From Lachnospiraceae bacterium (lineage in GTDB: Bacteria > Bacillota > Clostridia > Lachnospirales > Lachnospiraceae): a stretch of 23,075 bases of DNA. The translations under genes and the position numbers were made by a program. Below the pieces are notes generated by a model. That model saw nothing but the letters and a program-made list of their open reading frames with translations. It had not been told where the DNA came from and did not search any database. Positions 8,107-15,279 of this stretch are shown one piece after another. The stretch lies in assembly GCA_900767585.1 (NCBI GenBank), contig CAAFZP010000085.1, positions 1-23,075 on the forward strand, written 5' to 3'. Positions within the stretch are counted from its first letter, which is position 1; every line of letters begins with the position of its first letter.

Positions 8107-9600
8107 ATGCCAGTTTTTGATTTCTCAAATTCATCAGGTTCAGCAAAAGAGCAGGCAAAACCTGTTTGTACATATACACCATTTTTATCGGATGCAAAGG
8201 AAAAAACACCGGAAGAACCAATCCTTGTGTTAGATAATACAAAGCGGAAATGGGCGCACCATGCATCTGGAATGTTTGCCAATCAGAGTAAACATACTGC
8301 ATTTGAATTCAATGATACGGACGGAACGTGGTCCGCGGATATTTTGCGTGTGGACGCGCGGTTTATCAGCCTGATCAAATGGCTCGGCGACAACCGGATT
8401 CCAATTCGGCTGTCCGGACAGAACATGGAGGATGGGTATGCCGTTTATAAGATTCGGGAGACTGCCTATGGCGGCGCAACAAAACTGTCTGCAGAGGATG
8501 GGTTCCTGCAGTTTATGATCGAGCGCCTGCTTGCAAGCAGTGCGGCAGAGGAAGTCGAGGAGGATGAGGACGCGGACGAAGTCGGCGATGAGATGAAGCT
8601 GACAAGCCTGCAGAGTATTTCCGATTTCATGATGTGCGCAGGTAAGACGATGCCGGATAATATCCGTCTGTGGGCACGAAGGAATCTCGCAGTAGCACGC
8701 TCAAGTGAGGTGTCACAGGAGGAGCGCAGACATGCACAGCGTGCGCTTTCTATCATGCTGAATGTGCAGTGGAAGAGTAATTATTTCGAGGCGATCGATC
8801 CGGTATGGGCGAGAAAAATCTTGGATGAAGAGTTGTACGGATTAGAGCGTGTCAAGCAGAGAATCATGGAGACAATCATCCAGATTAACCGGACACATAC
8901 ATTACCGGCATATGGACTGCTTCTCGTAGGACCGGCAGGTACGGGTAAATCGCAGATTGCGTATGCGGTGGCAAGAATCCTGAAACTGCCTTGGACAACA
9001 CTCGACATGAGTTCCATCAAAGATCCGGAGCAGCTGACTGGAAGCTCCCGAATCTATGCGAATGCGAAGCCGGGAATTATCATGGAAGCATTCTCGAATG
9101 CCGGTGAATCGAATCTGGTATTTATCATCAATGAGCTGGATAAGGCAGCATCCGGCAAGGGAAATGGCAACCCGGCGGATGTGCTGCTGACGCTTCTGGA
9201 TAACCTTGGATTTACGGACAACTATATGGAATGTATGGTGCCGACAACCGGTGTCTATCCGATTGCAACGGCAAATAACAAAGAAGATATCAGTGCGCCA
9301 ATCATGTCGAGATTCGCAGTCATTGATATTCCGGATTATACATTTGAGGAAAAGAAGATTATATTTACGAAATTTGCGATGCCGAAAGTACTGAAGCGGA
9401 TTGGACTCCGCGAGGAAGAGTGTGTCGTGACAGAGGAAGGCTTAGATGCTGTGATTCACCAGTTCGAGAATACGACAGGTATCCGTGATATCGAGCAGGC
9501 GGCAGAACATTTGGCAGCGAACGCATTGTACCGGATTGAAGTGGAGCATGCAGAGCATGTCGTATTTGATGCAGAAGCGGTACAGGTGTTATTTGCATAA
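8107..9600 (+). CDS. Lon-like AAA+ ATPase without protease domain
   Basis: A 497-residue predicted AAA+ machine. From about residue 240 it follows the Lon ATPase module: LYGLERVKQRI (Lon has HYGLEKVKERI), Walker A GPAGTGKS (275-282), MSSIKDPEQLTGSSRIY and AKPGIIMEAF as in Lon, sensor 1 ATANN (387-391), SRF as arginine-finger region, and GIRDIEQ at sensor 2. The Walker B is FIINELDK, with Asn342 where Lon has Asp, while the catalytic Glu343 is kept. The chain stops just after the helical lid; the Ser-Lys protease domain of Lon is missing. Residues 1-240 are unrecognised and include a run of acidic residues near 146-162. ATG 8107 follows GAGGGG. It may work with the ClpX-like ATPase upstream; there is no peptidase gene here. 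Confidence 0.82.
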   Translation: MPVFDFSNSSGSAKEQAKPVCTYTPFLSDAKEKTPEEPILVLDNTKRKWAHHASGMFANQSKHTAFEFNDTDGTWSADILRVDARFISLIKWLGDNRIPIRLSGQNMEDGYAVYKIRETAYGGATKLSAEDGFLQFMIERLLASSAAEEVEEDEDADEVGDEMKLTSLQSISDFMMCAGKTMPDNIRLWARRNLAVARSSEVSQEERRHAQRALSIMLNVQWKSNYFEAIDPVWARKILDEELYGLERVKQRIMETIIQINRTHTLPAYGLLLVGPAGTGKSQIAYAVARILKLPWTTLDMSSIKDPEQLTGSSRIYANAKPGIIMEAFSNAGESNLVFIINELDKAASGKGNGNPADVLLTLLDNLGFTDNYMECMVPTTGVYPIATANNKEDISAPIMSRFAVIDIPDYTFEEKKIIFTKFAMPKVLKRIGLREEECVVTEEGLDAVIHQFENTTGIRDIEQAAEHLAANALYRIEVEHAEHVVFDAEAVQVLFA

Positions 9601-9638
9601 GAGGGGTATAGAAAGAGAGAAGAGTATGAGGGTATATT

Positions 9639-11333
9639 ATGAGTGATACATGGTTGATGAGTGAGAAATTCCGGAACTTTTTAGAGATTCTGCATACGGA
9701 GGCGGCAGATTATGAGACATGTGTCCAAAATGCGTCCCAGGCGATTGCCGGCATAGCAGAAGATTTGAAGATAGGCAGACTGACGCAGGAGATTGATGCA
9801 CCGGTATCGGCGATCCGTCCGAAAGGAATTCATCATGAAAGCGTTTTGTATGACAGCAAAAAAGAAAATTATGGGAAAGGGAAAACAAAAGTATTTTCTC
9901 TTGCAGATGGAGGAACTGTGACAGTCATCCTCTATCCGGCCGAAAAAGATTCTTTTACAAAAGAGGAAATGGAAATCTGGAGTACTGTCCAGCAGGAAGT
10001 ATTCCTGCAATTTAGCCGTGTGATGATGCAGAACCTGTTGCAAAATGTATTGCTCACGGACATGGCAACCGGGGTCGCAAATCAGGCGGCGTTCATGCAA
10101 TTTATAGGGAAACTGGTTGCAACGGGAGAAATCCGATACTATACAGGTATTTTTTCCAATATTCATAATTTCCAATATGTAAACCGGATATTCCCTTATT
10201 CGGAAGGAGATATCGTACTTCGGAATTATGCGGGGATGTTAGACCGGCTTTTGATGGAGGATGAGATGGTGGCACGTCTTGGCGGAGATAATTTTGTGCT
10301 TCTTGTCAAGAACAACCGGCAGGAGACGATATTGTCAAAGCTCCAGCGTATCCGTCTGACACATCGGACAGAAATAAAAGAAAAAGAGTTTGTATTTAGC
10401 GCAACCATTGGGTATAGTGAGCTGCGTGATATCCGGTCACCACGGGAAGTGATGGCACGTGTAAGTACCGCGTATCAGGCGGCGAGACAACGGGGAGCCG
10501 GATCGGTGGCAGAGTATTCGACAGAAATCAGAAACAAGCTGGCAGAAACACAGGCGATTATTTCCGGATTCCAGCCAGCCATGGAAGCACATGATTTTGT
10601 TGTATATTACCAGCCGAAGGTAGATATCCGGACACGGAAGATCTGTGGAGCCGAGGCACTTGTACGGTGGCTTCACAACGGAGAACTGGTTCCGCCGGCA
10701 AAATTCATCCCGCAGCTTGAACGGGAAGGTAGTATCTGCCAGTTGGATTACTATGTGCTGGAGGAGACATGCAAGTTCATCCGCAGGCGGCTGGACGAAG
10801 GAAAAAGTGTTCCATGCATCTCAGTGAATTTCTCCAGAAAGCATCTCGAGGAGAATCATCTCGTAAGGAAAATCGTAGCGGCTATTGACCGACACGATGT
10901 CGATCATCGGTATATCGAGATTGAACTGACAGAGAGTGAGGATTTCCAGAATTATGAAGTCATGTCCGAGATTGTAAATGGATTGAAGCAGGAAGGAATC
11001 GGCACATCCATCGATGATTTTGGAACCGGATATTCCTCGCTTAATATGATCAAGAAAGTTGATTTAAATGTAATCAAAATCGACAAATCATTTATTCCGC
11101 TTGAGACAGACTATACGGGTAAAGAGATTGACAAAGTGATGTTTACAAGCATAATCGAAATGATCAAAAAGCTTGGCAAAAAAACGATTGCCGAGGGCGT
11201 GGAGACGAAAGAACAGTTGCAATATCTGCTCGATATCGGTTGCGATATTGTGCAGGGATACGTATTTGACAAGCCGATGCCGGAGAAAGCGTTTGATAAA
11301 CGGTTAGAACAAGGATATGGAGATGGGGAATAA
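9639..11333 (+). CDS. Cyclic-di-GMP phosphodiesterase with degenerate GGDEF and intact EAL domain
   Basis: A 564-residue soluble protein. Residues 1-125 form an unassigned, possibly GAF-like sensory region. The GGDEF domain (about 135-290) carries GGDNF (215-219), with Asn in place of the catalytic Glu, so cyclase activity is doubtful. The EAL domain (about 305-560) keeps every expected catalytic segment: EALVRW (Glu339), SVNFS, IELTES, IDDFGTGYSSL, IKIDKSF, IAEGVET and VQGYVF. It should therefore hydrolyse c-di-GMP to pGpG, with the GGDNF part perhaps binding GTP as a regulator. It starts 38 bases after the Lon-like gene, with GAGGG before the ATG, and ends 3 bases before the NYN gene, so it is co-transcribed with both. 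No membrane segment is seen. Confidence 0.9.
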   Translation: MSDTWLMSEKFRNFLEILHTEAADYETCVQNASQAIAGIAEDLKIGRLTQEIDAPVSAIRPKGIHHESVLYDSKKENYGKGKTKVFSLADGGTVTVILYPAEKDSFTKEEMEIWSTVQQEVFLQFSRVMMQNLLQNVLLTDMATGVANQAAFMQFIGKLVATGEIRYYTGIFSNIHNFQYVNRIFPYSEGDIVLRNYAGMLDRLLMEDEMVARLGGDNFVLLVKNNRQETILSKLQRIRLTHRTEIKEKEFVFSATIGYSELRDIRSPREVMARVSTAYQAARQRGAGSVAEYSTEIRNKLAETQAIISGFQPAMEAHDFVVYYQPKVDIRTRKICGAEALVRWLHNGELVPPAKFIPQLEREGSICQLDYYVLEETCKFIRRRLDEGKSVPCISVNFSRKHLEENHLVRKIVAAIDRHDVDHRYIEIELTESEDFQNYEVMSEIVNGLKQEGIGTSIDDFGTGYSSLNMIKKVDLNVIKIDKSFIPLETDYTGKEIDKVMFTSIIEMIKKLGKKTIAEGVETKEQLQYLLDIGCDIVQGYVFDKPMPEKAFDKRLEQGYGDGE

Positions 11334-11336
11334 CTT

Positions 11337-12296
11337 ATGAGCAGTGAAGAAAAACGATATGCATTGTTGATTGATTCAGACAATGTATCAGCCAAATATA
11401 TTGATACGATTTTTGATGAACTGGCGGACCGGGGTATGGTAACGGTCCGGAGAATCTACGGAGACTGGGCGAAAAGTGTGAATGGCTGGAACCGGACGAC
11501 GCTGCTCCGGAATTCGATTGTTCCAATCCAGCAGTTTGCATACACGCAAGGGAAAAATGCAACGGATTCGGCGATGATCATTGATGCGATGGACCTGCTT
11601 TACACCGGAAATCTGGATGGATTCTGTCTTGCGTCGAGTGACAGTGATTTTACCCGGCTGGCAGAGCGGCTGCGGGAAGCGGGCAAGGAAGTGGTCGGCA
11701 TGGGTGAGAACAAGACACCGGAAGCATTTGTCAAGGCGTGCACGAGCTTTAAGATGCTTGATGCACTCATCCGTGAGGATATCTCCCAGACGACAGATGA
11801 AAAGAACACGGTGAAAACCGCTGCTGAAAAAACAGAAAATAGTTCGAATATTACAAGTATCAAGTCCATTCAGAAAGTGATTTATGATATTATAGACAGT
11901 AATTCGGACAATAATAAACTGACGCATGTCGGAGAAATCGGAAGTAAGCTGCAGGCGCGATTTTCTGATTTCGATGTGCGGAATTATGGATATTCAAAGC
12001 TTACAACATTTATAAATGAAGCGTTTGGCAATTTCGAGGTCATTTCCCAGAATCGACAGAATTATGTAAGGATCATAGATGAAGTCGTGCCGAAGAACGA
12101 GATTGAGGACCAGATCATTGGGCTTTTGAAGAAAGCTCCGCAGAAAACAGTGAATATGGGACTTTTGAACAGTACATTAAAAGATGAGAATTGTAATTTC
12201 AGTATCAAGAAATATGGATACAGCAAGTTTTCTAATTTCCTGCGAAGCTTTGGATGCTTCAAGGTGGATGGAGACAAAGTGACGCTTCTTGGATGA
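11337..12296 (+). CDS. NYN (PIN-like) domain protein with two OST-HTH/LOTUS domains
   Basis: A 319-residue predicted RNA-directed nuclease of the LabA-like NYN group. Residues 1-148 form the NYN/PIN-like fold with acidic metal-site candidates in LIDSDN (Asp13, Asp15), TDSAMIIDAMD (Asp77, Asp83) and ASSDSDF (Asp102, Asp104). After a polar linker come two related LOTUS modules at about 176-247 and 256-318, each with a YGYSK segment (NYGYSKLTTF and KYGYSKFSNF). LOTUS domains bind RNA or partner helicases in known cases. It starts 3 bases after the EAL gene stop, with GGGGA as ribosome site, so it is translationally close to the phosphodiesterase. Nuclease activity and target are inferences from the fold. 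Confidence 0.88.
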   Translation: MSSEEKRYALLIDSDNVSAKYIDTIFDELADRGMVTVRRIYGDWAKSVNGWNRTTLLRNSIVPIQQFAYTQGKNATDSAMIIDAMDLLYTGNLDGFCLASSDSDFTRLAERLREAGKEVVGMGENKTPEAFVKACTSFKMLDALIREDISQTTDEKNTVKTAAEKTENSSNITSIKSIQKVIYDIIDSNSDNNKLTHVGEIGSKLQARFSDFDVRNYGYSKLTTFINEAFGNFEVISQNRQNYVRIIDEVVPKNEIEDQIIGLLKKAPQKTVNMGLLNSTLKDENCNFSIKKYGYSKFSNFLRSFGCFKVDGDKVTLLG

Positions 12297-12337
12297 AAGA
12301 TTTAGAACTATACGATGAGGATGGGGAGAAAGACAAA

Positions 12338-12994
12338 ATGGAAGAACAGACGGAAAAAAGAAAGAAAAAACAGAAGATTTCCGGACGTGATGTCCTAAAG
12401 CTTTTGAAGTGGATTGTGATTCTGGCAGTTGTTGTGATTGTTGTCGGGGTTGGTTATAAGTTTGCCAAGCAGCTTGGCTTGTTCGGTTTAAAGCCGGAAG
12501 TAAAGACGACAATCCTTACGAGCAGCCAGTTAGAGGAAGTCCTGCAGATTGACGATCTGGCTGTGTGTAATATGACATATAATGGAGTCGCGGCTGTGCC
12601 ACAGAAGAAACATCCGAACAAGATTGCGTATTATGTGTCCTATCATGCCTGTGCAAAAGCAAGTATGAACATGGAAGATATCAAAGTGAACATAGACGAG
12701 GATGTCCCGGAAGGACAACCGAAAAAAATTATCGTCACACTTCCGCAGATTCAGGTGAAAGAGGTTGTCGTGGATATGGCATCGATGGACTATATGTTCA
12801 TAAAGAAGAGCGCAGAAAAATCCGATGTATCCGAGGAAGCCTATGCGGCATGCCTTGCAGATGCAGGTGAAGCGTGCAGAGGCAATGAAAAACTCCTTGA
12901 AATGGCAAGAGAAAATGCAGAAGACACGGTGAAAGCCTTGACTAATCCAATCATTGAAAATCAGGATGAGCCATATGAACTGGTGATTGAATAG
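12338..12994 (+). CDS. Membrane-anchored DUF4230 protein
   Basis: A 218-residue protein with a very basic N-terminus (KRKKKQK), one membrane helix at about residues 21-42, and an extracytoplasmic DUF4230-type domain (SQLEEVLQIDDLAVC, ITVTLP-like IIVTLPQIQVKEV, then a helical region ending in TNPIIEN). The function of DUF4230 is unknown to me. ATG 12338 is preferred because GGGGAG at 12323-12328 lies 9 bases upstream. ATG 12293, overlapping the NYN stop, would add 15 residues but has no ribosome site. It is followed after 24 bases by a second DUF4230 gene, so the two likely act as a pair at the cell surface. Confidence 0.8.
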   Translation: MEEQTEKRKKKQKISGRDVLKLLKWIVILAVVVIVVGVGYKFAKQLGLFGLKPEVKTTILTSSQLEEVLQIDDLAVCNMTYNGVAAVPQKKHPNKIAYYVSYHACAKASMNMEDIKVNIDEDVPEGQPKKIIVTLPQIQVKEVVVDMASMDYMFIKKSAEKSDVSEEAYAACLADAGEACRGNEKLLEMARENAEDTVKALTNPIIENQDEPYELVIE

Positions 12995-13018
12995 GAATTT
13001 CGATGGGAGGAAATGAGA

Positions 13019-13702
13019 ATGGAAAAGACGAATAAAAAGATAAAGGGATTGAACAAAAATAGAAAGATAAAACGGTTTGCGGCATTTTGCCTTGTTGTTT
13101 GTATGCTTTTTTCAGCCTGTGGCAAACAGGAAGAAGCACCGAAGGAAGATTTAAGTCTCACGCAGATGAAATCAATCTGTGAGCTGGCAACGCTCAAATG
13201 TTATTATCATAATGTCGCAAAGATTACGAAGGAAAAAGACGTGCTGTGGTGGGACACAACCGCAGAACTCTGGATCGAGTATTCCGGTATCGTAAAGCTC
13301 GGCGTGGACATTGCGAGCCTGGATATGCAGGTAGATGGAAATCAGGTGACGATCACGATGCCGAAGGCAAAGGTGTTAAGCTATCAGGTGGATCAGACAT
13401 CGCTGGATAAGGACTCCTATTATACAAACCGGGAAGGTCTCGGTGCAGAAAAAATCAACGCAGATGACCAGACGGAAGCAATCCGGATGGCACAGGAAAA
13501 TATGCTGGAGGAAGTGAATGCGGATAATTCGCTGCAGCAGCAGGCACAGAATCGTGCGCAGGAGCTGTTAGAGCAGTATGTGAAGAACATCGGCGATGCG
13601 ATGGGCAAAACGTATGTGGTGAGTTTTGTGATTGCTGAGGATGCCGGGACAGGTATGGACAGTACGGAAGCGATATCGTCGGAAGAAGACGGTGCAAAAT
13701 GA
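13019..13702 (+). CDS. DUF4230 lipoprotein
   Basis: A 227-residue predicted lipoprotein. The basic N-terminus is followed by a hydrophobic stretch and the lipobox LFSAC, with Cys34 as the lipidated residue, so the mature domain lies outside the membrane. That domain repeats the DUF4230 pattern of its upstream neighbour: SLTQMKSICELATLKCYYH, then KLGVDIASLDMQV, ITMPKAKVLSYQVD, and a long helical Gln-rich region. ATG 13019 is chosen because GGGAGG (13005-13010) lies 8 bases away; ATG 13013 would be only 2 bases from it. It closes the six-gene operon, 40 bases before the terminator. Confidence 0.85.
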   Translation: MEKTNKKIKGLNKNRKIKRFAAFCLVVCMLFSACGKQEEAPKEDLSLTQMKSICELATLKCYYHNVAKITKEKDVLWWDTTAELWIEYSGIVKLGVDIASLDMQVDGNQVTITMPKAKVLSYQVDQTSLDKDSYYTNREGLGAEKINADDQTEAIRMAQENMLEEVNADNSLQQQAQNRAQELLEQYVKNIGDAMGKTYVVSFVIAEDAGTGMDSTEAISSEEDGAK

Positions 13703-13742
13703 TTGATAAAAAGTGATGTGTGTTATGAGAATTTCATAAATG

Positions 13743-13787
13743 AAAAGAGCCGATACAACTAAAAGTGTACCGGCTCTTTTGCTTTTT
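13743..13787. terminator. Bidirectional terminator between the DUF4230 operon and bioY
   Basis: AAAAGAGCCG (13743-13752) pairs with CGGCTCTTTT (13771-13780). An inner TACA/TGTA extension crosses one mismatch. T runs follow on the + strand, and the A-rich left flank gives T on the minus strand, so it can serve both convergent transcripts. Confidence 0.88.
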
Positions 13788-13810
13788 AAGGGGAGGAGCT
13801 TCGATTTATG

Positions 13811-14377
13811 TTAATCCTCGTCCTCGGCATCTCTGTGCAGATAAATCAGCTTCCGGAATGCTGGTACGATCTGTGCGGCAACGACAGCCTTCACAAGGTC
13901 AAGTGCAATAAAAGGAAGAAAACCGGCTACAAAAGCAGCCTTGATACTGCAACCTGATGCGATCATAATCCAGAGAGAACCGACTGCGTCAACGAGAACA
14001 GCGGATAACATAGCGACGATAGTATAACGAATACGATTGTACTTCTTTCCGCGGAAGATCGGAATCAAAATGGCGATGAAGATAAAGGCGAAGGAAAAAC
14101 CGCCGTAAGTGCCAAATAAGTACCCCGGACCTGCCTGTCCACCGACGAATACCGGAACACCGACCAATCCGAGTAACATCCATACCAGACCGATGAAAAA
14201 TGATTCCGCAAGTGGGAATACAAGTGCAATCAGAGTGATTACAAAGTTTAAAAGTGTGATGTGTGTTCCGTTTGGCAGCGGGATGCTGATATAAGCGGAT
14301 ACACACAGGATGGCTGCGAAAAGTGCCATCATGACAATTGAGTAGGTTGAAAATTTGCTTTTTGCTGTTGTGTTCAT
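13811..14377 (-). CDS. bioY: Biotin-specific ECF transporter substrate-binding protein BioY
   Basis: A 188-residue integral membrane S-component that binds biotin and docks on the EcfA-EcfA'-EcfT energy module. Seen: about six hydrophobic segments, the BioY loop VGVPVFVGGQAGPGYLF followed by GTYGGFSFAF, and a late DLVKAVVAAQIVPAF helix carrying the conserved Asp and Lys. The start ATG at 14377 is preceded by GGAG on the minus strand. It is transcribed divergently from an operon that encodes its ECF ATPases and EcfT, and both directions share one BirA-type operator. This makes the substrate assignment to biotin firm. A palindrome in its leader (14402-14420) may add a second layer of control. 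Confidence 0.95.
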   Translation of the reverse strand: MNTTAKSKFSTYSIVMMALFAAILCVSAYISIPLPNGTHITLLNFVITLIALVFPLAESFFIGLVWMLLGLVGVPVFVGGQAGPGYLFGTYGGFSFAFIFIAILIPIFRGKKYNRIRYTIVAMLSAVLVDAVGSLWIMIASGCSIKAAFVAGFLPFIALDLVKAVVAAQIVPAFRKLIYLHRDAEDED

Positions 14378-14401
14378 TTCTTTTTCTCCATAATTTCTGT
14401 T

Positions 14402-14420
14402 ATAATAGCCGTGCTATTAT
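14402..14420. promoter_or_regulatory. Palindrome in the bioY leader
   Basis: ATAATAGC-CGT-GCTATTAT is a perfect 8-bp inverted repeat about 24 bases before the bioY start codon, downstream of its promoter. It could form a small hairpin in the mRNA or bind a protein. The 23-base stretch 14397-14419 matches 22636-22658 in the tetR promoter at 20 of 23 positions. Confidence 0.6.
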
Positions 14421-14445
14421 TGAATTCATAGCAGGTACATGATGT

Positions 14446-14474
14446 AGAATAGCAGATGAAAATAAGAATGTCAA
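14446..14474 (-). promoter_or_regulatory. bioY promoter
   Basis: On the minus strand TTGACA (14474-14469), a 17-base spacer, and TATTCT (14451-14446). The -35 box lies inside the left half of the BirA-type operator. Confidence 0.75.
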
Positions 14475-14501
14475 CCTAAATCAGACAGAAAAGTTGACAT
14501 T
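14467..14501. promoter_or_regulatory. BirA-type biotin operator shared by divergent promoters
   Basis: AATGTCAAC (14467-14475) and GTTGACATT (14493-14501) form a perfect 9-bp inverted repeat. Written as 10-base arms (AATGTCAACC and AGTTGACATT), the spacer is 15 bases. This fits the BirA operator pattern TGTNAACC-N14-16-GGTTNACA known from Firmicutes and Escherichia coli, with one base off in the right arm. Each half-site contains the -35 box of one outward promoter, so biotinyl-AMP-bound BirA would shut off both transcripts together. No birA gene is in the window. Confidence 0.85.
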
Positions 14502-14522
14502 GTAAACTTTGGGAAATATAAT
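14494..14522 (+). promoter_or_regulatory. Consensus promoter of the hotdog-thiolase-ligase-ecf operon
   Basis: TTGACA (14494-14499), a 17-base spacer, and TATAAT (14517-14522): a perfect match to the consensus. The -35 box is the right half of the biotin operator. Transcription should start near 14529. Confidence 0.9.
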
Positions 14523-14556
14523 AGGAAACGTTGAGTGAATGATTGGGATAAGAAGA

Positions 14557-15279
14557 ATGAAGAACAAGTTTGAAAAAATATTTGAACAACTGGCGGATTT
14601 TCATACGATTGCCGGGTACGATGGGTGGATGATTGGGGCGTGTGTGTATGCGCAGCGGGAAGCGGCAGGAGAACGCGTATCAGGCATAGAATTTGGCTGT
14701 GAGAATGATCTGACAGTCGTTCAAAATCAGAAAATCAAAATTCAAAATTCCTGCAAATCCGAGATCGTGAAGGAAACTGCAAGCTTTGCGGTTATGCGGA
14801 ATCAGATGGAAGAGGATGGAATCGTGTATCAACTGGAGTTGCATGTCGTGAAGCCGGAGGTGCAGGGCGCAGTTTCTAGCAAACAAGCAGGTATGGAAAA
14901 AAACACAGACACAGGCGAGGGAAAAACGTTTTCATTTACGCATTCCGATATCCTTCGATTTGTGGATGCAGTAGGCGATACGAACTCGATTCACCGGACG
15001 GCGCATGCGGTTGTGCCGGGGCTTTTGATGGTGGAGTGGATGCTTGACGTGTGGATGAGAAAACAGCCGGAAACGCAGGCAGGCGTGCAGACGGAAACCG
15101 AAAATGAGATGCAGACAGACATGCAGAATAGCAGGGAATTTACTTGCCGATTCCGTTTTGAAAAACCCGTATTTGTGGATGAGAGGCTGCAGGTGCAGGC
15201 AAGAACCGAACGAGGAAAACAGATCTATGAATGTAAACGAGAGGATAAGGAAATCGTATGGAACATGCGTATATTATAG
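14557..15279 (+). CDS. MaoC-like hotdog-fold protein in the biotin operon
   Basis: A 240-residue protein. The C-terminal part holds a hotdog signature of the MaoC/hydratase-2 type: FTHSDILRFVDAVGDTNSIH with Asp141, Asn143 and His146, followed by AHAVVPGLLMVEWML. This suggests (de)hydration of an acyl thioester, such as a 3-hydroxyacyl/enoyl-CoA. Residues 1-115 may be a second, degenerate hotdog. A Gln/Thr/Glu-rich insert (TQAGVQTETENEMQTDMQ) interrupts the C-terminal domain. ATG 14557 is chosen because transcription is predicted to start near 14529, which leaves ATG 14539 almost leaderless; either is possible. It is the first gene after the BirA operator, and its end overlaps the thiolase start by 22 bases, implying translational coupling. 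Confidence 0.7.
   Translation: MKNKFEKIFEQLADFHTIAGYDGWMIGACVYAQREAAGERVSGIEFGCENDLTVVQNQKIKIQNSCKSEIVKETASFAVMRNQMEEDGIVYQLELHVVKPEVQGAVSSKQAGMEKNTDTGEGKTFSFTHSDILRFVDAVGDTNSIHRTAHAVVPGLLMVEWMLDVWMRKQPETQAGVQTETENEMQTDMQNSREFTCRFRFEKPVFVDERLQVQARTERGKQIYECKREDKEIVWNMRIL

Noticed and set aside
14402..14420. bioY leader palindrome as a biotin riboswitch or rho-independent terminator
   Set aside because: Only 8 bp, AT-rich, no T run, and no biotin riboswitch class is known to me; kept as a possible protein site instead.
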